In this document: in pieces, positions 1-13,068 of the stretch
Layout: the number at the start of each line of letters is the position of its first letter
Position numbering within the stretch: the stretch's first letter is position 1
Assembly: GCA_029721515.1 (NCBI GenBank)
Contig: CM056566.1
Coordinates: forward strand, 22,640,769-22,704,768
From: Synanceia verrucosa
Lineage: Eukaryota; Chordata; Actinopteri; Perciformes; Synanceiidae
DNA length: 64,000 nt
Reading direction: 5' to 3'
Made by a program: the position numbers and the translations under genes
The notes under the pieces: model-generated
The model's database searches: none
What the model was told of the DNA's origin: nothing
The model's input: the letters and a program-made list of their open reading frames with translations, nothing else

Positions 1-2339
1 ACTTATCATCTGCTGATGGAGAGCATATGTAATTTAATTAAAAAGAAAGCTTCAGAGTGGTTACTGGCCTTTCGGCTGTCATTTATTATTAATTAGTTTT
101 AGCTGTGGCTCATAAGGCATCATTTAGTTTATTAATCATAACGCTCAGACTCCAGCTCCAGATGTTTCCAGTGGTAAAGACACTCTGCTGCTTTGCTTGA
201 ACAGCAGAAGGTTTGTTTCATGGTGTTTTCTATAGTTGGGTCATAAAATGACCAAGATGTGAGCGGCTCATTTTACAGCTGAACTCATGAAGTATGTGAC
301 AGAGACGCTGTCTCTAAATTACCTCGTATTACTTATTGAAGGAGTTTCATTTATTCACAGAAAGTTTGGGCGACGTGTTTATGGGTGTATGGATGAAATG
401 ACGACATGTGGTTCAAGTCCAAACAGCTTAATGAAAGTCCCTCAGGGGTCAAAGGTTAATGTCCGTCCAGACCACCTGAGCGCATGACAGCTAGCAGCAT
501 GCTAACGAAATCATGTGGTGCTAGCAGTGCTCTGCGTGAAGCTAGCGCTAGAATCACAACAGAGACACACGACATGATGCTGCTCTTGAAACTGACACAC
601 TAAACTTATATGGTTATACTTTCCTCACAGACATTGCTGAGAATTTGCTGCTCTAAAGGAACCAGAATGAGACGCTAAAGAAGGGTTAAACAGAAACAAC
701 TCTACAACTCAGAAAACACAACATCAAATGAGGTTTAATTAAAAATTTTAGGAAGTCACTGAGATAAAGAGTGACAAAGTGCAGCGTGAGGAGGAGGACG
801 GCGTGGACGGACGGGTCAAACAAACCCAGGAGTTCCACAGAACATGTGAAACCACAAAACACTGTTTACTGCTTTTGTCTGAACCTAAACCATCATCTTT
901 CCCTAAACATAACCAAGTGGTTCTCAATGTGTTGACGTCTTATCGGACTAGCCTGAATGCTGAAAACTAACTCTAAAGGGTTAACCAGCGCGTTGAAAAG
1001 TTACACCAGGAGTTGCTGGAACATCTTGATGTTTTTGTGTTTTATATTTACACAGAACATGTATTTAATGTACTTTTAATAGCTCCAATCAATGCAACAA
1101 ATACCGTCTTTGAATCAGTTTATTTTAGTCCTGAGCCAAACATTTCGAAGCAAATATTCGTGGCTTCAAAGGTACAAATATAAAGCATATTCGATGAGGA
1201 GCCTGTAAATTTAGTTATAATGAGACCAAGATGTGAGCGGATGTTTTCATGTTTTCATGAGCTAAATGACCTCAAACACATCGAAGGTGTTTCGTGATGT
1301 TTTATTGATAAGCAGCGATATCAGCCAAGACGCTCTGCCGCTTCCAGCTTTCTCACATGTGATGAAGTGTGCCTTTTCTCACTTTTATATCGCTGCAAAT
1401 TAAAAATATTAAGGATGTGGCCTGTGAATTAAAGGTGCCATCTTGTTTTTTTTAATATATATATATATTATTGAATATGTACGCTGTTAGTTCAGAAAAT
1501 AACAGTTTTATTTGCAGCTTGTCTGTGAGAAAGCAGCACTGAGAGAAATTTATTCAAGAATTAAGATTCAAAATTTTTATTTAATCGAGATTGTGATTGT
1601 ATTCCCTGAGATTTAAATAAAGACTATACAAGTATAACAAAATATATCCTGTACATGAGAAGAAAAGATGATAATAAGTGATAAATGACAGTAAGACTGT
1701 CGTGCAAATGGCAACGAGTCAATGATTAGCATTTAGCAGCAGTGGTTATACAGTAAGGAGTTATGAAGTTATGAGTTACGTATAATAATGACATTGATGT
1801 GCTGCCATGAAGTGAAACTGTAGGTGTTTCGACATCAGTGACGTGATGACGGAATAAAAGCTCCCCTCTGGACAAAGCACAGCGCTGACACCTGAGGGAT
1901 TCCCCTCTGTGGTGACCAGCTTCCTGTCAGCATTGATGCTGACTCACTGATGTACAACCCACTCCTTTAGGGGTCCCCCCTACACCAAGACCAGGACCAC
2001 ATCCTGCAGCTGTCATGGTTCAATCTCGTCTCATTTTCCTTTTCATCGATGCTCTTATTGACATTTTCTACGTAGCTTCAGAAAACATGTGGATGCTCCG
2101 ACGAAGCAAAAGAGATGAGGACGTCATATCTGACTCTTTTTTTCAAAGAGCCATAGTGTCCTTTTTTTTCGTTCTAACTTTATAAGATATTTTTTTCCAA
2201 GGAGGCCTTATATAGTCCAGGATTCAGTCCAGCAATGTGACACACATATAGTACAATCTGAATATCCAAATATATAGACACCATACAGACATTTCTACAC
2301 TCTAGATATACAAATACAAACACATCATACAATACACAA
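1..2339. other. intergenic, no gene recognised
   Basis: AT-rich non-coding DNA. The open frames here are short and resemble no known protein. Small features seen: a GCTAGC-rich patch at about 490-555, a short (TA)n at about 1455-1470, and a stretch at about 645-690 that recurs near 59560-59595 (see findings). Confidence 0.6.
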
Positions 2340-2625
2340 TATAATCTATAATATTTAGACTATCTCACAGTATTAAAACTCTCTAAATGTGTCCCAGTTT
2401 ATTTCCTGTTGCAGTGGACAGGAAGTAAACATGGACCCAAGCTGTTGCCTAGCAACATAATACTGTTGGTGTACACTAAGTCTGAGCATTTTCAGACAGT
2501 TTCAGACAGAACAGATATATTCAGGCAGACAGTACAAGGACAATGTGTATTTTTTAACATTACAGCATGTAAACATGTTGCAGTACAAACACAAAATCCA
2601 GGAAAATAAGCATAATATGGGACCA
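2340..2625 (-). repeat. MITE-like interspersed repeat, copy 1
   Basis: Read on the minus strand this begins GGTCCCATATTATGC and contains CATGTTTACTTCCTGTC, then AATAAACTGGG and TCTAAATATTATAGATTA. The same blocks in the same order occur on the plus strand at 16346-16575, so the two are diverged copies of one dispersed family. The opening resembles a repeat I remember as common in teleosts and usually treated as a non-autonomous DNA transposon. Neither copy shows intact terminal repeats or a target-site duplication, so class is inferred. Short open frames inside it are not genes. Confidence 0.7.
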
Positions 2626-4029
2626 AAATGTTTCAAAATACTCTCACCTTTATTCACAAGGCAACATGCTGACATTCTGCGTTTTACTTTCCAAGCAGTC
2701 ATCAGAGTGGTCACAAACCTCCCCGTGGTTTCCTCACATGCTGGTTATTTCCTCACTGAGCCAAAAAGCAGCATCCAGTTTGTCTCGGTGGAGAGTCAAC
2801 AATGCAGCTGTGCTGTCTGTTTTCATCGATGATGATTCAACTCTATAGTTTTTTTTATATGTTCTGAAGAAATGAGACTTCCAGAGAAATAGGAGGCAGG
2901 GTTCTGCCTGCTGAGTTGGAGGTATTCATTCTATCTGCCTGCAGTGTTTCCTGTGCAGCAAAGCGGACATATTAACCAACAGCCTGTTCTTCCATTTCTA
3001 GAACACACCACCTGACGTTTGCAGCTCTAACCCAAAGACTCAAGCAGGAGGCACAGTGAGTATGGACTGGGTTGTCCTGGTTCAGGATGATGTCTGGTGA
3101 CCTGTCTGTGCCCTGGTTTGCACAGATCAGTGAGCTCTACATAACTGACACCGCTCTCACTGTTTCTATTTCTACCAAGAAATAATAGAAATAAAACAAC
3201 TGTCAGATCCTGCACTATGCATGTGCTGGAATGCATTAACTCCACTGTTTGTTCTTTTAAACAGCTTTGATATGTTGTTGGTCTGAAGATATTCCAGAAA
3301 AATAGAAGTTATTGTATTAAAAAGCTGTATGCAATCTATTTTTATGTATGCTACACCTGCACAGGTGCAGGTGTTCTTCTATTGGGATGTATTTCCAAAA
3401 ATATTAGAAACACCTCACAGTGACTTCTGAACTTGTATTTAGTGTTGATAATAAATTAAAAAAAATCTATATTTACTGTTATTGTCGTACTTGTCTCGCC
3501 AAATTCAAACATATTTTAAACTAATAATTTAAAAATAATAACTGTCACTTTGTGTGCTATTTAAGGGTCTATTGCTAAACTTGGACTTTTCTTTAATGTT
3601 TATCTTCATTTAATTATATTTGTATGTTTTGGCAGCAAAACTGATGTGTAGAAAAAAACAACCAAAAATTATGATAAACAAACTTAATGATGTAATTCAT
3701 ATAAAAAAAACATAATGGAGAGTTCATATTGCAGTTTGACAGTTTTATTACTTTTTTGTGTTAAGTTCTATGAAGTCACAAAAAAAATCAGTGAAAATCA
3801 GGGTGTTTATTTGTGTAAATTTTAACTTACTATATATAATTAATATGTTTACAGTGAATTGTAATGTTTCAATACATCATGATAAAAATGTCATTTTATA
3901 GAATTATGATGAGAATCTGGACATTTGCTGATTCTGGTTCATTGAAGCAAAAGTTTGTTTTGAATTGTGTGTTTTCAAATAGTCAGGACATACAGTTAGT
4001 GTATATATTTAATATGTAACCCTATAAAT
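2626..4029. other. intergenic, no gene recognised
   Basis: AT-rich sequence with no plausible coding exon, RNA gene or clear mobile element. It lies directly upstream of the tent5c promoter region. Confidence 0.5.
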
Positions 4030-4049
4030 GTGTTGTATTATGGTTACAG

Positions 4050-4427
4050 CCAGCAGGCCTGCTGCTTTTCAACTGAGCGCCGCCTGCCTGGAGACCGTGC
4101 TGGTCACCTGGCAACGCCAAAACCTCGTCGACCAATCAGACGCCTCGCTCGGCGCATTGATACAATCAAACTCGATGATTTGACTTGCTATGTGCTCTTG
4201 CCCGTTGTAGTTTGGACTTTTCATGAGGTTTGTATACAAAGTGAGTGTTTTATGTAGACCACATGGAGTTGAGGATTGTTAATGTTGTGGTTTTAAAATT
4301 GTTAAAAGCAGCGCTACGTGGACAAACCGGGGAGGGGGACGGGACTGTGTTTCGTCACGGCGGTGTATCTTTCCCAGCGGGGTCGTGCTTCGGCTTTATA
4401 AAACAGGCGTGTCCTCCGCCAGCTGAG
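4050..4427 (+). promoter_or_regulatory. likely tent5c core promoter
   Basis: A CpG-rich stretch stands out from AT-rich surroundings. It holds a strong NF-Y-type CCAAT box (CCAATCAG, about 4132-4139), a G-rich GC-box-like run (about 4329-4342), CGTCA half sites, and TATAAAA at 4397-4403. The TATA box would place transcription start near 4427-4433, about 900 bases before the coding ATG with an intron between, which fits the known two-exon tent5c structure. The start site is inferred from motif spacing only. Confidence 0.6.
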
Positions 4428-4564
4428 TGGTTCAAATAGAGACTGTGCTCATGTGTTTGGTTCCCAGGCGGTGGATTATGTGGAGGTGCCTGCACGAAGT
4501 TAACATCTTCTTTTTCTGACTTTCAATTCTTTCAGAGGACGCTTTTGGAAAGAGAAGAAAGCAC
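4428..4564 (+). other. predicted tent5c exon 1 (5' UTR)
   Basis: Runs from the expected start below the TATA box to a GTATGT splice donor at 4565-4570. The acceptor would be TTGCAG ending at 5308. It carries a 22-codon upstream ORF (4451-4519). The donor context (CAC before GT) is only moderate, so the 3' edge is uncertain. A non-coding first exon followed by one coding exon is the known arrangement of mammalian TENT5C. Confidence 0.45.
4451..4519 (+). CDS. upstream ORF in tent5c 5' UTR (22 codons)
   Basis: ATG at 4451 opens a short frame ending in TGA at 4517-4519, inside the predicted first exon and well before the main start. If the exon is right it could lower translation of tent5c. Its peptide resembles nothing known and it may be chance. 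It has no meaning if transcription starts downstream of 4453. Confidence 0.25.
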   Translation: MCLVPRRWIMWRCLHEVNIFFF

Positions 4565-5308
4565 GTATGTAGCCACTTTCACTGCTAAGAGGACTCCTTT
4601 CAAACGTTAGGAAAGCATGCTAAATTAGTCGTGTCTCGAAAGCGTGATATCAGTAAGGGGATGTTTTAACCTTAAAAGTAGGATTATTACTTTTTTAATG
4701 ATAATGTCACACATATTGGACGTGACTTTGCTGTCTCGTAGAGAAATTCGACGCCATATGGATTAATGTTGGGTTAAAATTATGGTGAATCCAGCTATTT
4801 AACTAGTTAATTATCGCTGTTTTTTATGCTAAGTGTCGTTTAAATGTGTTAGCACCTAGCACGGAGTAAAGTTAGCGGGTCGCTCTTTCGTCACGGGTAA
4901 ATTGATAAGTCAGCTGGAACAAATGATTGCTGGTGACGAGACGTGTGTGAGGTGTGTAACTTTTAAAGACATTTAGTGTCGGATGTGTTTGTTTTATACA
5001 GGTAAACTCAGGCTACAGAGCACTTTTAAGCTAGCTTTTCTCTAGCGGGTCTGGAAATAAAAGCTCGAGCTTTTCTGGAAGCCTCACGAGCTCCGTCCTT
5101 TTAGTGTGTGCGTGCGTGCGTGTGTGGTGTGCGCGCGCTTTCTGCTGAAAGCATCATGATGCTGCTGCTGTTTTATGGGATGTTTCAGCTGGCAACCTTC
5201 TAATGTAGCACATGTATTTGTTGTTGTTGTTGTGCAGCTGGTCTAAAGCTGCTTTTTACAGGTCACGTGTGGTGAGATTAATGTCAGTTTACTCTCCTGT
5301 CGTTGCAG
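4565..5308 (+). other. predicted tent5c intron 1
   Basis: Bounded by GTATGT at 4565 and a pyrimidine-rich acceptor ending GTTGCAG at 5308. It contains a (TG)n/(CG)n-type microsatellite at about 5103-5130 and a (TTG)n run at about 5217-5233. No coding potential was seen. Confidence 0.45.
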
Positions 5309-5330
5309 CTAATCTGAACTTTGTGAGAAG

Positions 5331-6479
5331 ATGGATAATAAGGAGGAATCAAAGAGTTGCTCCGTCAGTTCCCTTTCCTGGGAGCAAGTGAGCCGGCTGC
5401 ATGAGGTCCTGACGGAGGTGGTGCCAGTCCACGGACGGGGCAACTTCCCCACTTTGGAGGTGCGCCTTAAGGACATTGTTGCCCGGGTGCGTTCTCGCCT
5501 GGAGGTGAGCGGCATAACAGTAAAGGACATCCGGCTGAATGGCTCCACGGCCAGCCATGTGCTGGTGCAGGACATTGGCTGGAGCTACAAAGACCTGGAC
5601 GTCATCTTCAGGGTGGACCTGCCGCACGAGGCCGAGTTCAGGCTCATAAAGGATGTGGTGCTGGGCACCCTGCTGGACTTCCTGCCTGAGGGTGTTAACA
5701 AAGAGAAAATCACACCCATGACTCTGAAGGAGGCGTATGTGCAGAAGCTGGTGAAGGTCAACACGGAGCAGGATCGCTGGAGCCTCATCTCTCTCTCCAA
5801 CAACAACGGCCGCAACGTGGAGCTGAAGTTCGTGGACTCGATACGGCGGCAGTTTGAGTTCAGCGTGGACTCGTTTCAGATCGTGCTGGACTCGCTGCTC
5901 TCCTACTACAAGACGCAGACGCCCATGTCCCCGACCTTTCACCCCAGGGTCAGCGGCGAGAGCGTGTACGGGGACTTTAAGGTGGCGCTGGACCACCTGC
6001 GCAACAAGCTCATCGCCACCAAGCGCCCCGAGGAGATCCGAGGCGGCGGCCTGCTGAAGTACTGCAATCTGCTTGTGCGGGACTTCAGGCCCGCCAGCGA
6101 GGAGGAGTTCAAGGCCCTGGAGCGCTACATGTGCTCCCGCTTCTTCATCGACTTCCCCGACATCGGCGAGCAGCAGCGCAAGGTGGAGGCCTACTTGCAG
6201 AGCCACTTTATTGGCGAGGAGAAGAGCAAGTACGACTACCTCATGATCCTACGGCGAGTGGTCAACGAGAGTACGGTGTGCCTCATGGGCCACGAGCGGC
6301 GGCAGACGCTCCACCTCATCTCGCTGATGGCCTTCCGAGTGCTGGCGGAGCAGAACGCCATCCCCGATGCCTCCTGCGTCACCTGCTACTACCAGCCAGC
6401 TCCGTACGTCCGAGACCACAACTTCAGCAACTACTACGTGGCCAACCAGAACATTCCAACATGGCTGCCATGCAACTAA
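5331..6479 (+). CDS. tent5c: Terminal nucleotidyltransferase 5C (FAM46C), non-canonical poly(A) polymerase
   Basis: The 382-residue protein belongs to the TENT5/FAM46 family, cytoplasmic enzymes that lengthen poly(A) tails. TENT5C stabilises mRNAs of secreted and ER-targeted proteins and is a growth suppressor in plasma cells. The nucleotidyltransferase core is visible: [10 protein letters not shown] at 34-43, the Gly-Ser of LNGS at 69-72, the metal-binding pair D88 and D90 in KDLD, and a third acidic residue, E164, in NVELKFVDS. Human TENT5C has D90, D92 and E166, a constant offset of two. Later family blocks are [11 protein letters not shown] (234-244), [14 protein letters not shown] (265-278), [17 protein letters not shown] (311-327) and the C-terminus [20 protein letters not shown] near residue 20 favours paralogue C over A, B or D. 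The CDS is one exon, as in mammals. An in-frame TAA at 5310-5312 and a strong Kozak context (A at -3, G at +4) fix the start. No frameshift or missing key residue was seen. Confidence 0.95.
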   Translation: MDNKEESKSCSVSSLSWEQVSRLHEVLTEVVPVHGRGNFPTLEVRLKDIVARVRSRLEVSGITVKDIRLNGSTASHVLVQDIGWSYKDLDVIFRVDLPHEAEFRLIKDVVLGTLLDFLPEGVNKEKITPMTLKEAYVQKLVKVNTEQDRWSLISLSNNNGRNVELKFVDSIRRQFEFSVDSFQIVLDSLLSYYKTQTPMSPTFHPRVSGESVYGDFKVALDHLRNKLIATKRPEEIRGGGLLKYCNLLVRDFRPASEEEFKALERYMCSRFFIDFPDIGEQQRKVEAYLQSHFIGEEKSKYDYLMILRRVVNESTVCLMGHERRQTLHLISLMAFRVLAEQNAIPDASCVTCYYQPAPYVRDHNFSNYYVANQNIPTWLPCN

Positions 6480-9400
6480 ATAATAAAGTAGAAGGGCTGC
6501 TGCTTTTTGAGAAGAGAGAGAGAAAAGGAGAAAAGTCCCCCAAAACATTGATTATTGACTCAATAAATATTTTCCTCTCAAGGCACAATCATATTTAAGT
6601 GGACAAGTGTTTTGCTTTGGTATTTTTTTTTTTTTGAATCCTTTCTCATTCCTTATCTATCAGAGTTGTCTAGGTCATTGAATAGAAAGTGATATTTTTA
6701 AGTGTTTAGATTTATTTTTCTTTCGCATCATATTTGTTTTTTTCCCTGTTTATCAGAGTTGTGCCTTAACCTCCACATTTGCCCCCCCCCCCATAATTTA
6801 AGTGTTTTTTTTGTTTTGTTTTTTAAGAAAGGGAAGAATGTGCTATAGCCTTAAAATTTGGTTTTCTTCTGAGACTTAGAAAAAAAATTCAAAATGTGAA
6901 AAGACAGAAAAAAATAAATATTGGAAAAAATAGTATTATTGGGGGAAAGGGGTAATATAATAGGTGACGTCCCCCCCAAAAAAAGCAGAGCACCAGTTTT
7001 AAGTTTAGTTCACTGGGGAAGGAAGAAAGGTGGTACACTAATGACGCAATTATAAATGAAGGGGAAGCGAGAGGGGTCAATTTGTTTTAACTCATTTTGA
7101 CATCTCACAGACATTTATGCTCTCCCTGATGTGCCAGCATTGCCTGTGATTTGTAAACAATGCAAAAGAAAAATGTACTTATTTTTTATTTTCCACTGTG
7201 AATTTCAGTGTCAGACACCCCCCTTCCAGTTTACCCAGTTTACTCAGCCCTGTACTTTCCTGGCTTTGAGCAGAAACCTGTGGAAATCTCAGATAGACGG
7301 CGTGTCTGAGGAGTTAATGTTGTGTTCTTTACGTCGCCTCCAAAGCCTCACTAGTGACCTCCAGATGTCACAATGCTTGACACGAGGCCTCGCCGCCTGG
7401 AGAGCAGACTGGGAGTCCTGGAGGCTCACTGGCTGTCCCTTCCCTTAAAAGGAGCAGCACATGGCGGACCTCGCCGCCGGGTTGTCCCTCACAACCATTG
7501 CAGGCTCGACAGCAGCCCTGAAATGGGATCCTCCTCTGACGCAGCTCTCCAACTACAGGTCTATAATTATCCTCTTTCTTGTCATGGTATCTCTATGGGT
7601 GGGGGTGTGTAGACAGCAGCAGCAGCAGCGACCACCTTACATGCGTGGGGAGTCACTTCCTGCTGGATCCACGCAGTGTTTAAACCCCATTTGTGGTCAT
7701 GGGAACTGGTATGTCAAGAGAAACGCCAGCGCTCCTCTTTCGGACTTGGAGTTTGATGTATCCTGGAAGCTACAACCGACTTGAGTCACAAGGTTCCTCT
7801 ATGAACTGCTATTTCTAGCCGAGCCTATTATTAGCTATTAATTTTGAACTCTTTGCAGTGAGGCATCGCTAGCAGTTGGACTGAAAGTTGCTGCTGTCTC
7901 GTCACTTATCCCTGTTCGTCTTGCGGCAGCTGGTATAACTAGGACATAACCAGGATCGTCTGTCCTATCTGGCCCTCAGCTCCTGTCCTGACTGGCCAGA
8001 AAAAAATAGCGGTCAGCTCGGCCTCTTTCTGCAGGTCACGTCCTGGTCAGGGTCAGGCCACGCCATGCCGGCTTAGCTGCTGAACTTTGTTTTTTTTTTT
8101 TAAAAAAAAAACAATAAAGTGAAGTGCCATGCATTGTCTCCCTCTGGACCAAAGTTACAACCAGCAACTGAAGTGCCTTTTTGACTTTTTGGAGAGCTTT
8201 TTAAAGGGTTTTTTAAAATGGTGATCAGCTTTCTTTTCATCCCCTTTTGTGAAATTTATGTTTTCGTCATAGTTTATAGGAGAATACCAATTTCTGGGTT
8301 TGATTTGTTACTTTTTTTTTTTTTCTCCATCCCATCTGTCTAGTCATTCCTGTTGCAGCCTTCTTTTCCTTTTTATTTTACCCCCTTCTTTGTCTTGTCA
8401 TACAATTGGGCCTTGTTGACCTCAGTCGTGCCTGAAACCAACTGTTTTCATTTTAAACAGACATATTTAGCCTAGCATTGTAGCGCCAACCGGCTCCAAA
8501 TTAATTTTCACTGGCTTTTTTTTTTTTTTTTTTTTTTTTTGGTCCAAACCAAAGCAATACCTAGCAGTGCACTGACGAACCACACTTTGGCACAGTAGCT
8601 GGAGGTCGCCCAGCAGAGACCCCCGTAAGAGAAGCACTTTAGAGGCCTTGTTTTACTCCAAACCCAGCCACATGAGAGGAATGTAAATAAGCTACCGCCG
8701 GAGGAAGTTGAGCTGGTTCTCAGGGACATTGTGTGTTTTTGAGGGCTTTGTTTTGTCCCCTTTTTCCTTTTATTATTTGGGGAGGGTTTAATCTGCCCTT
8801 GACATTGAGCGTTGAGACGTCCCCTCACCTTCATTTTGTGTCTCTTTCTTCTTCTCTGTGTCGACTCTTCTCACCCTGAAAGTTGCAGATTATTATTGGA
8901 GATCATGGCTGAAGGTGGGAGCAGACTTCACAGTAGCGCTGGGTTTTATCTGTGCATCCATCTGCTCTGAAACCTTATCATCACTCACTGGGTTGTTCCC
9001 TCTGAGGCTGGGTTTATCACGTTACCATCAACCTTCAAGCCAGGGGACAAAACACTGATTAAGTGCTGAAGAACCTCAATCATTCCCACCCTCCCTCCCC
9101 TCGTGAGTGATGATAAATTGGTTTATTAAAGCTTGGACACTCTAGTCAGGCTTTTTTTTTTTTTTTTGTTGACTTCGCTCTGAGCGAGGTCAAAGAAAAT
9201 GCAGCAAAATGTGTTTTCTGGATGAGTTGATGGCAAACGCAGCCTGTAAATGGAATGTAAATCCTCCACGTTTCTTTTCTCTACCTTCATGTGTTTACGA
9301 TTGTTTTTGGGTTTTTTTCTTCTCTGATGACTGAAATGTGTGCCTGTTGATGAAAGCTTTAGTCTGGCAGGGCTCACGCTAAATCACTTCCTTCATCAGG

Positions 9401-10070
9401 GTTGATGGATGGATGTTTTGTGTAGATGTATGGTGTTTTTTGTGGAAGAAAAAAAGAGTTCTGCTCTTTTTTTGTATTTTCTCTTTTCTGCTGTAAACTA
9501 CTTATTGGTCCCACTGCTTTTCTCGCTCCCCTCACCTTTGGTTGTCCCACTTGTTTGGGCTTTTGTTTATCAGTACAGTGTGTTATTTTCTTAATTTATG
9601 ACACCTGTAGATGTAGTGTTTGCTGGAGGGGCTGCAGGGTAAGGCTGTAGATTCGATATTTAGTGCTCGTCTGAACCGTAGGAGTGTGACGGAGTCTCTC
9701 CTGCACTTCCTATACATTTCTTTTTTTGCAGCAGATTTGTGTTTACGTTAACGCGTGGAGGTGTGTGCTTGTTTCGCATGTGTATGAAGGGATGCCTGTT
9801 GTTAGTTTAAAGAAAGTGAGGGGAAAAAAAACATGAAATTTGTCGCACTATATATAGATATTTTTTTGAAATAGTTAATGCAAGAGAGCTTTTTTGTCAG
9901 CTTTGTGATTGTGACGATGAGTTTGATGGTTACAACCATTATACTATTTCATTTTTCAGGACTTTTACCTCACTTGAGTTGTTTTTCCTTTTGAATGGAA
10001 ATGTACATGTGCATTGGGAAAACGTGTTGTGAAGAGGATATGATGAATAAAAGAGTATTAAATGCAGCAT
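6480..10070 (+). other. probable long tent5c 3' UTR
   Basis: There is no coding potential, and the plus strand is T-rich with many T runs and ATTTA-like motifs, as expected of a long 3' UTR. Poly(A) hexamers AATAAA occur at 6482-6487, 6562-6567, 8113-8118 and 10046-10051; the last is followed by a T/GT-rich stretch, the usual arrangement at a cleavage site. Mammalian TENT5C also has a multi-kilobase 3' UTR. The distal end is inferred; the short forms using the first two hexamers would leave under 120 bases of UTR. A T run of about 23 lies at 8516-8540, and a C run at 6782-6792. Confidence 0.45.
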
Positions 10071-11367
10071 CTGCTTTCTGATGTTTCTGTTGACAGAACG
10101 ATTTATTCAGATTCCAGATTTATTCTAAACTGGCTTTTCAAGGGATTGATGTGTAAACATGCTAATGTGTGTACTCAAACACAACATTTAACTCCCAGAC
10201 CTGCCTGTTTAACCAAAACAGGTGAGAGTTTAAAAGTGTTATTGTTTGTTTTTTGGTCAATCTGTGCTAACCAAAGTCACACAATAACACAAACATGCAA
10301 CTCCTGGTCTGTGATGTAAAATTACTCTTTTTTTCAATGGAGTTTGGTTAATTGGGCGACAGCAAAGATGGCTACTTCAGGTTTCCTTTGAAAAACTAAA
10401 CCGTTAAGCTGTCTGACGGTGAGCTAAAAACGATGACTATTCTAAATGTGGTGTACTTTTATTGTCATTGTCCTTCAGCAATGAAAGGCACTGAAAACAC
10501 ATGAAATGGAAATTAAATATCATGTAAAACAGATTAAAATGGACATTGTATGATAATGTGGTATTGGGCTGAATATATACATACTATACACAGAAATTAA
10601 TACTTGGGCCGGAATTGAATAGTTATACAGTAAAACTAATGTGCAGAATTGAAGTGAAAGGTGGACAAATAGAAACATTACACCTGAAAACATATTTTTG
10701 TGTGTATTTATCCTGCATGCTGTATACTGAATTTAAATTAACCTCCTGCAGGGCTTCATTACATTGTGAAACAGCACTGCAATAAATCAGCAGGACAAAT
10801 AAAGGTGGATTGGCTCACAGAGGCGCAGGGATATCCTGAGGAATACAGCGCTTTAGTTTACAGAAGCTGAGCAGGAAGTGAAAGGGGGTCAAGAGGTCAC
10901 TGTGACACCTTTAGAGTTATGCATCCCATAATCTCTATGAATATGAATTTTTCCCAGCTGAAGCAGTGATATTTGCTCTTGCCATAGTAACCAAACTCCA
11001 TTGGGAAAAAAAAACAGTAATTTTACAGTGCAGTTCTGCTCCAATATATGACTCAGACGTGACGCTTCGCTGTGACAATTTAACATATTTCTTTAATTCT
11101 TCAGTTATATAGCAGGCTTTCCTGACTAAAGTCCTTGTGGGCTTCCTGATGATGACTTCAGATGTTTTCCATCTTCATCACCGGAGGACGTGGTTAGTGG
11201 GGAGATCGGTCCGCTCAGCATTCAGGACTCACTGATCTGAGTTCAGTGGAAAACACTCTTTCCCTCTGCCAGAGTTTTTATTGGGTAATAAAATCCTTGG
11301 CATTGCAGTAGCGAACAGGAGTACTTCAAAGTATTTAAGCTTATGGCTCTCCAGCATCGCCATACAT

Positions 11368-11530
11368 CAGTGGTTGGAAGTAACTTTTACTCAGGTACTA
11401 TATTTAAATACAATTTTAGGTACTTGTGTTTTCCGTTCTCTGCTATGTTTAACTAGTATTGTACTTTTAATTTGTAATTACATCTATTTTTATAACTTTT
11501 GTCACTTTGCAGATGAGTAATACAAAATAT
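11368..11530 (+). repeat. hAT-MITE-like interspersed repeat fragment
   Basis: Begins CAGTGGTTGGAAGTAAC followed by TTTTACTCAGGTACT and TTTAGGTACTTGTGTTTTCC. This closely recalls an abundant teleost repeat that starts CAGTGGTGGAAGTAACTAAG and is rich in TACTT/AAGTA words, generally assigned to non-autonomous hAT elements. The copy is decayed and its far end is unclear. Confidence 0.6.
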
Positions 11531-13021
11531 AATCATCAAGTAAATTCTGTGTTAATTTCATAAAATAGAAATAAAAAGTCAATAAAACCTTTTAAATTTT
11601 AGATTTAATAAAATTCAATAAAATGTACTTGGAGTAAATTCACCACAGCAGTATGTGAAGAAATTAAAATAATATCCACCTGTGCCAGACAGTAATGTCT
11701 TCAACAATTATAACATCCCAAAAATGTCAGTAAAATATCCAGAAAAATATAAATAAATTAACAGAAAGGATGTAGCAAAATGTCAGACAACAATATTTAA
11801 AATATTAGAAGTAATATCAGTCCAAAAATATGGCATATCTAAATATTATATCAAAAAAATATTAGTAAAATATTCCACAAAATTAGAATAGTAAACAACT
11901 AATAAAATACAATATTTTTTGTCAAAAATATTGGACAATAATTTGTAAAATAAAAAAAAAAATAGTTTAATCATAGTTTACCAGTCATTAAATAGATGAA
12001 CATATAAATACCTTAATGATAATAATACAATAATATGCATAATGAGTGCATTTATATTTGGTGCTAAGTAGAGTTTGATGCTGATACTTTTTTCTTTAAA
12101 ATTATAAGATTTTTGATGCAGGAGTTTCACTTGTAGTATTTTTACACCTACCTCTACCATACATTTACACCTGCACACTCTGCTGCTTATGAACAAGAAA
12201 AGGGAGTTTTAGTCTCCTAGTCTCCTGTGTGTTGTTTTCTTCGTCCACTCATTCATTCCCTGATGGAAGCCATCGATGCTCGTTTTCCACCATGTCATTT
12301 TCCACTTAGACAGGAGTCACTCGCTGCCATTCTGCCTTATCTGTAGATGATGACTCAGCGCGTTGACTCAAGTGACGTAGCGATTTGCCTGAACGGCCTC
12401 TTTCCATGCACCTCCGTCCACAGTGACTAAGCTGCTTCACAGCACATATTAACCATTATTTCTTCATCTACTGCATCACTGATTCTTCCTCCTCTCTCCA
12501 CTGTGGCTTGTAGTTTCATCAGCTTGCATAAAAGTTATTGTCTTCTATCATCCAGACTGGAGTTTTGGGTCGTCAAGGTGTGAAAAAGAAAACATTACAG
12601 TAATATGAATCACAACTTATTATCCTTAAAGATAAATCTGCCTCGTTTAATTTACACCCGCTACCCATGAAAAAATATGTTCTCATATAACTAAACTGCA
12701 ATCTTGATTATATTTCTAGGGAAACATATTTTTAAAACAGTTATAAACTACAAAACCAACCAACAAAACTTGGCTAGGTTTAGTAAAATAAAATTATAAT
12801 AACTTGACTCTGTTTGTTACATTATTAAGCTACAATGTCTGACTTGTGGTTATAATCAAGTCAAAATTAAATATTTTAATGGCATTTCTGTTCTATTTTG
12901 TTTAAATTTTGTGGTAATTATAAGCCAAAACTAACTTCAACTTAAATCCAACATAAAGTGTTTTCTTTTGCCTAAACCTTGATGCATTTTGTTTTGTTAT
13001 TTGTGTGTTATTTTAATAGCG

Positions 13022-13024
<3 letters not shown>

Positions 13025-13063
<39 letters not shown>
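13025..13063 (+). repeat. (AC)n microsatellite
   Basis: An uninterrupted AC dinucleotide run of about 39 bases, followed by ATATATGTATAT. Confidence 0.95.

Positions 13064-13068
<5 letters not shown>

Noticed and set aside
5349..6206. 285-codon open frame on the minus strand and other long frames overlapping tent5c
   Set aside because: They are antisense or shifted shadows of a GC-rich coding exon. Only the plus-strand frame matches a protein family.
7131..7784. Overlapping open frames of 79-107 codons downstream of tent5c
   Set aside because: Composition and context fit a long 3' UTR. No splice structure or known protein was recognised.
8508..8834. 108-codon minus-strand frame ending in poly-Lys
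   Set aside because: The Lys run is the antisense of a T homopolymer, and the rest has no resemblance to a protein family.
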